Notes under the pieces: model-generated
Told to the model about the DNA's origin: nothing
The model's database searches: none
The model's input: only the letters and a program-made list of their open reading frames with translations
Translations under genes and position numbers: made by a program
Part shown: piece by piece, positions 35,546 through 48,227 of the stretch
How the letters are laid out: each line of letters starts with the position of its first letter
Position numbering within the stretch: the stretch's first letter is position 1
Assembly (NCBI GenBank): GCA_022495005.1
Contig: JAGYXB010000051.1
Coordinates: 1-64,000 of the forward strand
Direction of reading: 5' to 3'
From: Rhyacophila brunnea
Lineage: Eukaryota; Arthropoda; Insecta; Trichoptera; Rhyacophilidae
Length of the DNA stretch: 64,000 bases

Positions 35546-35839
35546 ATGTAAATAGCATAAAAAATACACAGCACTGGAAATGTCGATATCTCCGGGAGTG
35601 CATTGACTAGTCTTGAAGCCCTCGCTATTAGTGCTTAATAAGTCTGCCACGAGTTTATGAGTTTTGATCGAGAAGAAGTTATGGTTTAGTGATCTATGAG
35701 CCACGAGAGAATGAAACACGAGCATGTAGTGAACAAATTATTAATTCAAGACGTTTGCAACATAACATTTAGAAAAAACAAATAAATATGTACGAATGTT
35801 AACTATATTTATACAACAAGAGTAATTCGAAGATAATTT

Positions 35840-36047
35840 CAATAAGTTGGTTGTAATTGTTGTAATAAGTACTATCTTTTAACAGCATCTCTCTTGGCTG
35901 TGTTAAAATTTAGAGCGAGATAGACAGTTTTGACTGTTTAGACGTCTAACTTATTGTAACAATAATTATAATACCTCAATACAAATATGTAATAAATACT
36001 ATCACTTTATCACTTTAGCGGTCGATAGTCGCCTTGTGTATAGAATA
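35840..36047. mobile_element. MITE family B, copy 2 (partial)
   Basis: This matches the reverse complement of 34371-34656, including ttggctgtgttaaaatttag and gagatagacagttttgac, and shares the end ttgtgtatagaata. The other terminal arm is missing. The copies lie about 1.2 kb apart in opposite orientation. Confidence 0.75.
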
Positions 36048-36187
36048 GACCCGGCAGAGAATGAAATTAATAGGTTAGGAACATGGCTTACATTCATATC
36101 TCTAGAACAATAAATAAAAATGAAAGATCTCTTCGGGAGGTAACCAAGAGTCAGGACGAATTGTATAGCCAAAGAACGAAATAAAAC

Positions 36188-36381
36188 GGTACAGTTCGGT
36201 TATGAGGAATACAGCGGCAAACACATTTTGAAAATAGCCAATATACTGGATTATTTGTAAGGTTAACCTAACTTAACCCAATCTAACCTAACCTAAACTA
36301 ACCCAAACTAACAAATAATCCAGTATATCGGGTATTTTCAAAATGTGTTTTCCGCTGTATTCGTCATAACCGAACTGTACC
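36188..36381. mobile_element. Foldback element with telomere-like core
   Basis: Arms of about 70 bases starting ggtacagttcggttatga are closely repeated as the reverse complement ending ccgaactgtacc. A perfect 8-bp target duplication, AATAAAAC, lies at 36180-36187 and 36382-36389. The core (36265-36312) is a degenerate five-base tandem array of AACCT, with units such as aacct, aactt, aaccc and aaact. AACCT is the complement of a permuted insect telomere repeat TTAGG. A half copy is at 19172-19253. The 8-bp duplication suggests hAT-type mobilisation. Confidence 0.85.
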
Positions 36382-36674
36382 AATAAAACTATAATCATTT
36401 GATAACATATTGTATGCCAATTATTTCTTTACGTTTTTTGCACAATGTAGAAAAAATATATTGTACCTAGGTATATGTATTATTTATATTAAAGATAATT
36501 CATGTACAATCGTGCTATATCTCGAAATAAACATATAATGTGTCATCTGAAAATTAGTGCATTTCATTGAAATCCACCAAAAATGCATCGACTTTGCTAT
36601 CACCTGATACGACGGTCTAAAAAACACTCGATCTTTACAATGGTAATATAAAACAGGTAGAAAGTAATCGGCGG

Positions 36675-36712
36675 TGTTCAGTGCACGCTCAGACGTGAAA
36701 GGCGATCGACGT
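36675..36712 (+). promoter_or_regulatory. Inr/DPE-type core promoter
   Basis: The arthropod initiator TTCAGT places +1 at A36680. At +28 to +33 the sequence cgacgt fits the downstream promoter element RGWYVT at five of six positions. No TATA box is evident at -30. The site lies 281 bases upstream of an ATG that opens a signal peptide, giving a reasonable 5' leader. Confidence 0.45.
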
Positions 36713-36960
36713 GGGACTGCGTCGCTGCAATTGTCGGCTTGGATTCAAATCGACGCGAAATTTAAATCGCAAACCACTTACATACCTAACCTTAAAAAGT
36801 GTCTATACAAAAATATACTATATTATTATTATTCAACATCTGAGAAAACAGTGGATTAGTTTATAATATCATTGAAGCTTTTCATGGGGTTTTCAAGATA
36901 ATACACTCGTGGTGTACATAGTAAAATTCAGTGAAATTTTCAGTGTATAACACAGTGAAA

Positions 36961-37087
36961 ATGTTTGGTATTAGCCACAGTTTTATGTTGACATTTGTGG
37001 TGATTGGGTTTGGAATTTTCGTGTCTTGTAATCCAATTCCAGCCGATTCGAAGAGTTTGCCCGTGTCAGAAACATTAGAAGAAAAAG
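36961..37087 (+). CDS. First coding exon of a secreted protein (remainder unresolved)
   Basis: The exon encodes a classic signal peptide, with MFGISHSF, a hydrophobic core MLTFVVIGFGIFVSC, then NPIPADSKSLPVSETLEEK. Cleavage is likely near VSC|NP. The ATG lies in a good context (gtgaaaATG). The frame meets a stop at 37093 unless spliced. The donor AAAG|GTCAGT at 37088 ends the exon in phase 1; an alternative GTAAAA at 37092 would give phase 2. Possible terminal exons are at 46071 and 59801, but neither is confirmed. The mature part is acidic and has no cysteine after the signal. It could be a neuropeptide precursor, a secreted effector or another extracellular protein. I do not recognise the family. 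Confidence 0.55.
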
Positions 37088-38384
37088 GTCAGTAAAATGT
37101 TGTTATTAAAACTTACGGTTTTATTTCGTTACCTTTTTACAGATATACGAGTATCTAAACACGTATTTAAGTAACATCAAATTCTTAGCCGTCCTGATTT
37201 AAAAAAGAAACAATTAATATTTTTTGTGATTTTTTGAAAAAAAAGTAAGAAACATTATCAAAGCTTACACAAAGTTTTCACACAGTTTTCACAAAGTATA
37301 TTCTCAAAAAAGTTTACTAGTATATCAATTATGAAAATGTACTCTTTAATAAGTCTGAATTATCGAATGATTGATAGCTACTTATATATTATACTATACT
37401 ATTTAGCCGCGTATTTTTTTCATCTTATACACGGTGTATATGAGATCTCTGTCATTATTAGTAGTATTGACATATTGTGTTTCCGATAACTATCTTAGAA
37501 ATCGGGAGCATCAGTTGTTTGTTCTTCCAAATTACATAACTAACCTGCCTTCGGTAAAGCCAGTTGGAAGAACAATAACTCTGTTCAACCAAATCGCTTA
37601 GGATGTTAATATAATATTACATCTACATGAGGATGAGTATAGGTGGGCGATGTTTTATAAATTCTTAAAATATGGTGTACTTAGTACATTCGGTGTACTT
37701 CCAAGTATTTATTTTATAATTTTTGTGTTTACTCTTTATACCTACTGTTTTTCTAATACTTCATCTATTTTTTTATACCAATTCAATACAATTTTTGATT
37801 TTTACATGTCATTATTTTGAACATTTAAATATAACGGTCGTAACTTAAATATCATAATATTTTTAGCTACCAACATTACAAAACTATACAAATAAATAAT
37901 ATTATAAACTCGGTATTAATTTTATATACATTATTGGTACCTAGCTATTTTAATGCATCAATACACATAATCTTATATAGGTATATTTATAGTAAAAAAT
38001 ATAACGTCACTTCAATATCTTGATTTTCACTGTTTTTAAGATAAGTAGCTATGATTCTACATGTCCTTATCTACAAAATGTTTAAACTACGTAAGTCAGA
38101 AGTTAATTGGAACTTTATTAATTTTGTGTTTGAAATTATAAGATAACTTAAAAACCATACATTTATTAAATATATAAAATGATATATCTACAATATATTT
38201 TCATACAATCGAACATTGTTTAATTATTCCCAAAGTCAAGCACAATAATTTTACATTTTTATTTCAAATAATAATAGCCTAGATGTATGTTAATCTAGTA
38301 AAGTTTAAATTTAATTTTCCCAACAATGACCAAATCAGAGTTATCTAGTTGTAGTATTGAGGTGACGATTACTCTATAATCCAA

Positions 38385-38560
38385 TCTGAATCTTGACCAC
38401 CTTGCTAGAGATTTATTCACAGATTTTTTTATGAGAAATGGATATTAGCCACTTTTCATGATCTGAATCCAAACACACGTTTAAAAATAACGTTTGAATT
38501 TTTTAATATCGGGATTCAAACCCAAGATACACTACTACCTACAATCCACAACCTATCTAC
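38385..38560 (-). repeat. SINE-like element, diverged copy
   Basis: On the minus strand a tRNA-type B-box (gggtttgaatcccg, 38510-38523) is followed by a body whose plus-strand sequence includes gagatttattcacagattt and gagaaatggatattagccac. Both parts match the better-preserved copy at 53470-53714. Confidence 0.6.
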
Positions 38561-38889
38561 ATACAAATAAATTATTAAATGCAGTAAGTAGGTATATTAT
38601 TTGTATCAACATTATTTAAAGGTTATTTACTTTTAATTCCATATAATTATTGTATTCAGGAAGTATGATCACGCGCGTTGTATATGTACCTATAACAATA
38701 ATTAATTATTAATACAAAACAATATTGTGTTTATTAATAATGTGATGCTCATAAGTGGAATAAAAATTATAATTTTCAAATAATTTCTAAGGTGTGCTTA
38801 CATTTATTATATAAGGGGGTTGTTTAAATAATTTTATAATTAACAGGCAACATCGTAAAATTATTCATTATTCAGAGGTAAAATTTCAA

Positions 38890-38950
38890 TACGCATGATC
38901 CCATATGATCCTATTAGGATCAGACATGGTCAAAAGAAAAAAAAATGGGT
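38890..38950 (+). repeat. SINE-like 3' tail fragment
   Basis: The string atcctattaggatcagacat followed by ggtcaaaag matches, on the opposite strand, the end of the element at 53470-53500 (accatgtccgatcctaatag), and is followed by an A-rich run. It appears to be the tail of a plus-strand copy. Confidence 0.5.
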
Positions 38951-39594
38951 TGAAAAATGTCATAATATTTTAACCCCAACTTTGATATTGCAATTCACAT
39001 GTTTCTACCAACGTGTGTATGGACCTAAAACATAGATGTCATACGTTAAACAAGACGTGGTTAACGCTCATTTCTCGTAAAAAACGACTCGAAGACCTCT
39101 TCTTGAGACGGCCATGCCTTTCAATCTGCATTGAATTATAATAGCCAATGAAAAAAATGTATTTAATTTTTTTTCAATTATTTTGAATAACATCTATTTG
39201 TTTATACGTATGTTTCCTTTACGTCACTTAATAAAGGATGAAATACTTAGGTATGTAGATTTATAATATACAATTTAAATCGTATAATTTTATGGAGCTT
39301 TCAGAGGAAAATAAAATATAATATATCACTATTGACAATTGTAGAACATGTTGGGAATGCGTACTAAATTTACTCGTACAAATCGTAAAAACTGGGTTGG
39401 AATTAATTCAAATATAAGAAAAGTATTTTTAATATAAATGGTGATCTCTTATTGTGATGAAAACCAAAAAGATTTAAACGTCAAAAAAATACCGCCCTCA
39501 AATATTTCCATTTTGTGTATCATATTTTAATATTTCATCTCGTCTGTCGGGAAAGTGTTTAAAAATCGATCTATTTATGTACCTACCTTTTCAT

Positions 39595-39705
39595 TCTAAA
39601 AGTTGTAATATTTGCATCATTATTTTTATGTATGGCCCTTAATAATATTCCCCCCTTAAGTAGTGCATGAATCATCTCCCCCCCCCCCCCCCGAGTACGT
39701 TACTG
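39595..39705 (+). repeat. Worn hAT-type MITE end with a poly-C run
   Basis: It contains ggcccttaataatattcccc, gcatgaatcat and cgttactg, worn equivalents of the blocks at 34905-34987. A run of 15 C bases (39678-39692) interrupts it, a slippage-prone tract that stands out in this AT-rich DNA. Confidence 0.5.
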
Positions 39706-41859
39706 CTCATGAGACATCACGTATACATACATGTAAAACATACTGATAAAATGATAAAACAATAATTTTAAATTAAAGTTTTTTTACAATTTATTTAAAT
39801 AATACAGATTTGCTATGGATTTCGCAACCCGTTTAAATGCAGTGATAAACTAGTATTACATGAAACTATTTTGAGACAGTATTCATTATTCATTTGCTAA
39901 ATCAACAAAAAATCACCTATTACGAAACTTGTTTCCGATATAGAATGAATGCAAAAAAAACACTATTATTTCATTCAGCACGTTCTATGCGATTTTTATA
40001 TCACTAAAAGTAATTTGGTTCCTATCTACTAAACGAAATAGATTGTAGAAGTAGTGTTTTACTTTTGACGTATCGCCTATTAGCAGAAACTGGTTCAACA
40101 ATAAGTATCATAGCTTGCAGTGGAATTTTTGTTTTGTTTTTGACATCCGCGAAAAAATCTATCGGCCACAATTATTGCGGTTAAACCAATAACTATGAAC
40201 AAATTGATCGCCGTGTAAACTGAACAAATTGGTATGAAAAAGAACTTATTGCATGTCGTATACTTATTTATAATTTAATAGATTGTATATCTTTTATTAT
40301 TGTTATTGTATGTAAATATATCTGCTATTTGAAACATTTATGTTATACAAACAGTATATTACACTACAAGTATGAAATAGGCACCAATATACAGTGGTTG
40401 ATTTTTATATCTTAGGATTTTAATAATATATACATTATTAAATTAATAACAAAAATAGAGATAACGAAAAGTACATTTCTCGAAATTATACATCTCCTTT
40501 GTAATTGAGCCTGTAACCTTGATCCGAGACTGCGTATGGTTTGTTGTTGTGTTCTCTCAATATTTTTATATTGAAAGGTATTGACACTAAACCAGGAGAT
40601 GTTAAAACTTTCAAAATGTACATATAGACGCATTCTGAAAATGCATTAGACTGACCGGGTGACAAATATTGATATCCTCAAATGAATGGTAGTATAAAAA
40701 CTATGAAACAACTAATACCTAGGCCACATCATAAGAGGACAAAAGTAAAGCATTCCCTGCCTTGCCATTCAAGGAAATATCAGTGGTCAATGTAGCAAGG
40801 ACGACGCTGCATTTTTAGGGTTAAAAAACTCCGTGACGCAAGTACAGTAAGTTCTACTGAACTATTCATAGTAGCAGATAATATAGAAAGATCACCTAGA
40901 TGGTGACTGATCTCTGTTAGGGGATATTATGATACAAATAAGAATTAAGCGATAATTGATCATAGTATTGTACTAGATTAAAATCGATTTACGTGACCCC
41001 ACTTTCATATTTGTGCAACTTCGGACACTTTGTTTATCTACCTGTGGTATGTATACAACCGCTAGTGGTTTAAGTTTTTTTTTTTACTATTAATACGAAA
41101 AATTTACTAATTATTTATAGAAAAGTGATATTAATTCTGTTAATCTTCATAAATCATATAATTTTATTACTACATTTGGTCGAAAAAGTAGTGACTTTCA
41201 TCCCGTCTAGACTACTATAGAGTATAGACCTTTCAGTATTCGTGGTATTTACAATCATCCTTCAGGAATATTTATAAGAAGGTTTCTCTCTTCAGTTAGT
41301 GATACTCAACTTATCTGCATTCCTCGTAAGACAGTCCACCCATCTCCTCTCGTGGTAGCAAAGGGCACGACTGCCTATTGAAGTTTCTTTATAAACCTTA
41401 TTGAGAGCTATATTATATCTAACAACGTAACTAACCCACTTGTCTTAGCACTTTCAAGACACTTACTATATTGGGATAAAATTGTTCGAGAAGCTCAGCA
41501 TTTGTACGGATTCACCACCTTCGTTTTATTTTTAATCCATACAAATATTCTTCGGAGAAAATTATTTTTGAATAATAATTGGATAGCCTTATTTCTCCAA
41601 TATCGTCTAGGTTTGATGCCCATGCATAACTATTGATTTTCCAATCATACTCTATACTTAGAATTTATTTTGAGTCTAAAATGAGCTTGGACCTGAAAAG
41701 ACTCTTCAGTGTGAAGAACGCAGAATTTTCTTACTCTTCAGTTTGTTGTCACATTGTCAGGTGGATATATCCAGGAGCCGAAGTTGGCGAGCAGCTAAAA
41801 CAAATTTATATGGAATTATAGAATCATGATATTGCGGGTCTAGGACGATTTGGCACCGC

Positions 41860-41990
41860 GAACTGGCCTCCGCCGATTGGCCTCCGGTAATTGGCCGCCG
41901 GTACAATCGGACGCCAGCCCAATTGGACGCCGACCCAATTCGACGCCGACCCAATTGGCCTCCGGGAGGATTGGACGCCGCACAGTTGAA
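41860..41990. repeat. GC-rich minisatellite
   Basis: About eight units of roughly 16 bases follow one another, such as aattggacgccgaccc, aattcgacgccgaccc and attggcctccgg variants. G+C content is far above the surroundings. The open frames across it on both strands are by-products of the repeat period and are not genes. Confidence 0.8.
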
Positions 41991-42465
41991 TTAAATGCGC
42001 AAAGGAATAGACGTACGTTACGATTTGCTGGAGTAAGTAAGCAAGTCAGTTTAATATGCTTCTATCTTCTCAGTAGTTGTACCTTATACATTTTGCGCTT
42101 GACACATTTTTAATATAGATTGAGAATAATTATTATGCCTTATGATGTTTATTAAAAGAAAATAATTCTTCCCTCGATAAAACTTAAAGATATGCATAAT
42201 CAATTAATTTATTGTCTATACATGGGTACTTATTTATATTTACAACAAATATTAAAAATAATGTTAGATGTAAGAATGAAAATAACATTATATTTCAGCG
42301 TTTTATCGACTTAATATTATAATAAAGCTTAAAAGTGTATATTATTATGCATAAATGCGTATTTTAAGATAGTATGAAATTAAAAACAAAATATTAAGTA
42401 AGTTATCTGCTAAGTATAAATGTTTCAGTAGTTTGATTGATAAACTACTTAGGTACTGGGTGCTG

Positions 42466-42510
42466 GACGAAATCCCGAAGGCCGAAATCCTGAATGGCCG
42501 AAATCCCGAA
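42466..42510. repeat. Short tandem repeat of cgaaatcccgaa units
   Basis: Three units of about 15-16 bases (cgaaatcccgaaggc, cgaaatcctgaatggc, cgaaatcccgaa) stand in tandem. It lies 480 bases from the GC-rich minisatellite at 41860, with which it shares a similar period but not sequence. Confidence 0.75.
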
Positions 42511-45451
42511 AAATAAAAAAATACAAACATCAATAATTGCGCAATTTTTGCAAGAGAGACAAAAACCCATTTTTTGTGGAAATATAAAAAATGTAAAATA
42601 CAAACAGCAATAATTGCGCAATCGTGAGCGCAATAATTTCAGGAGAGACCATTTTGTAGAACGAATGGATTTTGTGTCTCTTTTTCAATTATAATATATA
42701 TATAATAATGTCACCTCCTTTCCTGGATACTTCTTGAAGTACGGGAAGCACCGAATGATGGTACTTCTTTACCAGGAGGATATGCACATGATATAGATAA
42801 TAGAAAAGCAGCTGCACGGCACTCGTTTATTCTAGAATATTAATTATTATTTTTTAGAATGTTCCCTATAGAAAGACTAAACTGTAAGTTGACGTGGTGG
42901 TAAATATTTTAATAATTACCATATTTAGATTAAATCGTTATATTCAGAGCAAAAAGAGATGTGTTTGAATGCTGAAGTATTTTTAATTCTATCGATTCTA
43001 ATAATACCGTTTGTGTCTTCACATGTGGTTGTATAATCAGATATTTATTTTTACGAGAAATAGATATTAGCTAATTATTGCTAAACCTATTAGGTGGATA
43101 CTTTAGGTCTAAAAACATGTAAATTTACTAGACCTGACTCACGACATTATAATCCGAAGCGTAACTGCTCGGTCATCATGGTGAAAATTACTAAGTACAT
43201 ATTTTACAAACTAAATAAGTACCTATACAGTAAACTGTAAGTATTTGAAGATACAAGGATATGTTATTATGGAAAAAAAATGATAGCACGACAAAGCTTC
43301 AGGCCTCAGGTACCATTTATACATTCTAAAGCATTTAAATGGATAGCAATTTTAGTTAACTCGAAAGTGAATAAAATACAAATTATTCAGGGGCAGCACA
43401 CTGACGTCGTTTTGATATAATATTGTGAAACACTTCTGGTCAATGTACAATATTTTGACTTATTATTAAATAAGGCAATAAATTGATTGACAAAAAAATA
43501 CAGAAATAAATGAACTCTTTACTCAGACAAAAATCATTTTCCATATAAACCAGATGTCGAGGAAAAGACAATTAAAAATTATGCAATACTTTATTGAGCG
43601 TCTCAGTCTGTTTAGCGCCTTAACGCCAATAAAGGCCACTACACTTTTTAGACACTCAACATTTTTTCACAGTTTTGTGTGGCAAAAATACGTGAGCTAT
43701 TATTTTATTATTACAAAGCATTATGTTAATCAACCGATTCGGCAATAAATTCTTGGATTGTGTTGAATTCAGAATAGATTTAATTGTACTGCATTGAAAT
43801 GCTAAGTATTATTAGATCGACAGTTGGACACGCCTTTGTAGCGTACGTAATAATGTAACAAATTCATGGCCAAATGGGAGAAGTAGGTAATTAAAACGTA
43901 ATGTGTCCGGAATATATTACCAACACTGTCATTATTTAGTAATTTTTACCTATTTTAAATGATTTTTATAAAAAAATACGTTTATTTAGAGAATCTGTGC
44001 AGCTGCACCACGTGGGCATGGAATATTATTTTACGTTTATATCTGGATACTTATATCGTGATATTTCTATCTGACACCGAATTCAACTAGTGTAAACTCT
44101 AGTTACACTAGTATTTACAACTTGTGTCGTATGTGTCAGACGCATACCTGACATTTGTATCATTACTTATATGGCTCAAATGTAAACACCGAGACTGCGA
44201 TAAGTTCAAACTTCCAAACATAAATCGCAAAAGTTGAGCCACCGTCTGTCTACCTTTATAATATCAAGTCTCTGACACATTGTTTGCTTTGCTAGTTGGA
44301 CAGGAGTATTTAAATTGATATTGTTTTGTGAAAAAAATAGGTAGAATGGTTTAAGGCAAATTAAATTGGATCTTCTGCTCTCAATTCTGCCATTAAATAG
44401 AAAGCACCTAGTTTTTTTGTCACCAAGTCGATTCTCGCACTCATATAAGTTTTTCCTTGATAAAAGACTAAGAATAATAGCACTTGATATGTTTTTGAAC
44501 CTATAGTAAGTAGTGACACCACGTGTGGAAAGTATACGACATAAGTATGGAAATAAGTAACATTGGCATAATATAAATATCGCATATATTTATCGCAATT
44601 GTTACTTTTGAGAGATATGTACAGACTGTTTTCGTGAAAGAAGTATGCGTGAATTTATGTCAGACACCATGTAGGTGTAAACATGTAGGTGTAAACAGGT
44701 GAAATTTAGCATCAGGCACAAAACATAAATATCATGATAGAAGTGTCCTAATGTAAACGCACTATTTTACACTCTAGAGTGGGATGAAAAGTTCATTTCT
44801 CGGTCACGTGAAGTACGTCTTCGTGATTACTTCTTCTCGGTTGTTCTGTTATAAATTTACAATAAAACGATTACTTTTGTATTTTTTTCCCATTGTTTAT
44901 GCTTGATTATAAGGGTAGGTAATATTTAATTGGTGTGGGTTATTATAATCATTGTACCTTCAATATCAGTAGCGAAGGATGTAGGTAGGCTGATAAGATC
45001 CAACACAAATAGTATACAATACATTTTGAGAGTCATGTGTATTTGTTTCCATTGATGTAAGTCTTCAAATTGCAGAAAGTGTTGGTTAGTGTTTAAAATT
45101 AAATTAAACCCTGCTTAAACCAAGCCATAATAGATAACAGTAAAAAATATTCGTCTATCTATAAAATATTTAAAATTATGCTATTAAATCATATATGATT
45201 TTAGATATTTTATGGATAGAAGAATATTTTTTATCGATTATGTGTTGGTATAAGCAGAGCTTAAAGAATTAAGAAAAAACTAATCAATACCACATAATAT
45301 TCTTAATTCAATGAAGTAATGAAATAAGAAATAAACTGAAAAAGTGTGCACTAACTATAATATTTGAGAATGTAACATTCTATATAATAACATATACTGA
45401 TAAGCATTTCATCTAGGATCTACTAGTTTAAATTATCATGATTAAGTAGGA
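42511..45451. other. AT-rich DNA with minor repeats
   Basis: No gene is supported. At 43030-43080 gagaaatagatattagcta resembles the SINE body at 38440 and 53545, so a worn copy is likely. A 10-bp inverted repeat, actagtgtaa, lies at 44086-44095 and 44103-44112. A 14-base unit catgtaggtgtaaa is duplicated in tandem at 44668-44695. Confidence 0.45.
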
Positions 45452-45531
45452 GGCTCGTAGCTTAATTGGTTAAAGCATATTGGCGCGATACCAGTGGATA
45501 TACATACGGGTTCAAATCCCGTTGGGCATCG
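45452..45531 (+). repeat. tRNA-like sequence (probable SINE head)
   Basis: The segment ggctcgtagcttaattggtt resembles an A box and D arm, and acggg-ttcaaat-cccgt (45506-45522) forms a perfect T arm with a B box. The two acceptor ends do not pair and the anticodon loop lacks the usual U33, so a functional tRNA is unlikely. A tRNA-derived SINE or tRNA pseudogene fits better. Confidence 0.55.
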
Positions 45532-46070
45532 TATTTTTCAAGTTATGTATGAAAACAAATAAGTATGACTGACAAGGTTTAGTGTACACTATTTATGTCG
45601 GATCTTAACAGCCTACTCCCACCCGTCACCACTAAATTATATACATCAATAGAAGCATTTATGAATATGATATTGCATAAATGTATTTTTATCAATTATT
45701 AAAAATATCTGTCAGAACCGGTCTTGTATTAAAAATATAATTTCGTTGTGGAAAAAATACAAGAAAAAATATTACTTACACTACACATTGTATTGTTTGT
45801 TTTTATAAGGCTTATATAAATTCCATCTAACTAAAATGTTTAACTGTATAATTGAATCTTCTAAGTCCATAGTGTAACAAATCAATCAAAACATCTCGCA
45901 AAGAATCAGTTAAAACAAGTGTTCATTTTTTGTTATCAACTAACCATCACTTTTACTTATAAAGTAATATGTAAAAGATTCTTATATAATTTTAGATCGT
46001 GGGTGACCAACCGTAAATAATAACACTTATCGGAAATACTGTAATGTGTATTTCTTTTTATTATTTTTCA

Positions 46071-46133
46071 GACGAATGAGCATACCAGAGCTCAGGCAAA
46101 TGATTTATTGAATTTATTATTTTCTGCATATTG
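46071..46133 (+). other. Candidate terminal coding exon
   Basis: A strong acceptor (tttctttttattatttttcag ends at 46070, shown from its last 20 bases) precedes a short open stretch. In phase 0 it reads TNEHTRAQANDLLNLLFSAY and stops. In phase 2 it reads RMSIPELRQMIY and stops. The phase-0 reading has the look of an amphipathic C-terminus. It could belong to the gene beginning at 36961 only through the alternative donor or a missing exon. Confidence 0.25.
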
Positions 46134-46796
46134 AATCGGATATTTTTTTCCAAACCCAAAAACGGACAACTGCGGAAACCGATACTTACTTCTGGCAAAA
46201 AATATTATAAAAGAATTTCAGTGTTAAAAAAACAAGCTAATTCATTTTGGTAGATCGGTTATTTTTTGTACGGAAGTTGTATTGAAAAATATATATTGCT
46301 ATTAAGAGTATGCGGTGAGCAATAATTTAATGATCTTATATTCAATATAGCTAATAACGTCAAGTTTATACCAATTTATCAAACAATCAAATCACATCTA
46401 AATATTAGTTATACATAAATTCTTACCGGGGGCAATTTTTTTTTTGTTAGATATTTTTATTTCCGTCTAGGTTAGTATTTGCCACAGTTGATATTAATAA
46501 TAAATAATGCAACTGCATTCTTTCAATCGATGGATATTGTGTGTGAAAACTGAAAGTTATATACTAGTTACTACATATACTACAAAAGGTAAATAATTAC
46601 TATTTAAAATACTGAGCGGAGTATATCTTGTTCATAACAGTGGTGGTTTTATTAACATACTTCTTTACAAGGACTGGTAGTCAGGAATAATAATTCACTA
46701 TAATATTTTTTTCTCCATACCTAACACTCATTCAAAAACATCAAGCTACATTTTAAACCCGCAACCAACGTGTGCAAATGTTTATTGAAAACGAAT

Positions 46797-47160
46797 TATC
46801 ATCATCATCAGCCGGAGTCGATCCATTGCTATATGAATACCTCCCCTAGCTCTCTCTACTCTTCTCGGTCCCCAGCTCTTCGCTGATACGTACATCTATC
46901 TGTTCGTTTATCTGACGGGTTTTAAAGTATCCCGGTGATCGTTTGGGTACCACTATATGACGGAATTGATCCAGCGATTGTCCACTCGTCAAGCCACATG
47001 TTTTTCCTATTGCCAATTCATCTGTTTAGCGACCTCTATCACATTGCGTACTCTTGGCTGTTTATTGGATTATTTTGTGATCTTTCCGCGTTGTGCCCAA
47101 CATACACCTTTCCATACCACGCTGCGTTTTCTAAATGTATAATTATACATATTTGATCAA
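46797..47160 (-). pseudogene. 3' end of an RTE-like retroelement (relic)
   Basis: Read on the minus strand, the tail ends tgatgatgatgat after ggaggtattcatatagcaat. This is the typical terminal pattern of these elements: a codon run near '…TFIQQWID', then a TGATGA microsatellite. Upstream sequence parallels 51180-51475, for example gcgacctctatcacatt against gcgacttctatcacatc on the plus strand. Frames seen on the plus strand at 46935-47156 are shadows. Confidence 0.6.
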
Positions 47161-48227
47161 TTAAAAATGAAATAGAAATTCCATAACTATAATTAAGTAG
47201 GTGCATAATATTTTGTCAACTCGTATGCAACGATTAAATAAAATGCCCTCATTTATGACGATGACATATTCACGATTTGTTTATATTTGTTGTACATTGC
47301 GAAATTATAATCATATAAATCAATTCAACGAGCAGAAACATATCTTAGATTAAGATAGAATCTTTCAACTTTCAGATTTCTTAGTCCCTGATAACATATC
47401 GTTTTAAAAAGTCTCTTTATTTATTTTTTATTTCTTAAATTTTCGTCGATTTAATGAAAAATTACAACGTGAATGTTTTCTTCAAAAAAATATCCTAATT
47501 TTATTTTACAACTAGCAACAGTCATAAAATAGTTTTTAAAACTTATTATCTCAACACTATTATGTAAAATCAATGACAATCAAAGTGATAGTTGCGTTAA
47601 GTAAGTTTAAGATTTACGAGTTTAAATATACCTTTCAACGCCTATTTTAATTGATTATTTTGATCTGTAAATGGAAATCTGGTAAATTTATCACAAGACT
47701 TCTAATTAAAAGTGAAAACAATTTGTCATATATATGCAGAACTAGACTCATTAGAAATATTTGATACAGCATATTCGATTATTTTTTATTGTGGCCATAC
47801 TTGCGAAGAACGATTACGAAGCTTTATTTGACATAATTCTGGTTTCTGTAAATTAACTATAAAATACAATAAAAATACGAATTATAAAAAAATCTTCAAA
47901 TTATTCAACTATAAATATATAATATACATACTAATAAAAAATGGTTGTTCAAGAAACGCAGGTTTTACAGTTCAGATTTAGTTCAAAGAAAAAAATGAAA
48001 TTACGTATATTTAAAATATATTTTTCATTTTAATATTTTTAGATATTTACGTAAGTATTGATTAATTAAAATGTATTTTTTTAATTTTTTCTAAACTGCA
48101 TGCTCTATCGTACGTAGTCGATCTGCAGTATAGCACTGCATTTTACCTTAATATGATGTAATTGTTATATTTTCTATTCGATAATGAAAATACATAAGAA
48201 GATTTAAGAATGTTTGATTATTATAAG
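47161..48227. other. AT-rich intergenic DNA
   Basis: Nothing recognisable as a gene or repeat was found here. Confidence 0.4.

Larger units (their letters stand above)
37092..41859. other. Probable intron or intergenic AT-rich DNA
   Basis: If the exon ending at 37087 is real, this stretch is intron. It holds SINE-like copies at 38385 and 38890, a worn hAT-type MITE end at 39595-39705 and no supported coding exon. Frames at 40412-40633 (minus) and 41633-41821 (plus) show no domain. Confidence 0.4.

Noticed and set aside
41757..42113. Open frames on both strands rich in R, G and P
   Set aside because: They arise from the GC-rich minisatellite period, with no other coding evidence.
45452..45531. 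Functional tRNA gene
   Set aside because: The T arm is perfect, but acceptor ends do not pair and the anticodon loop is abnormal.
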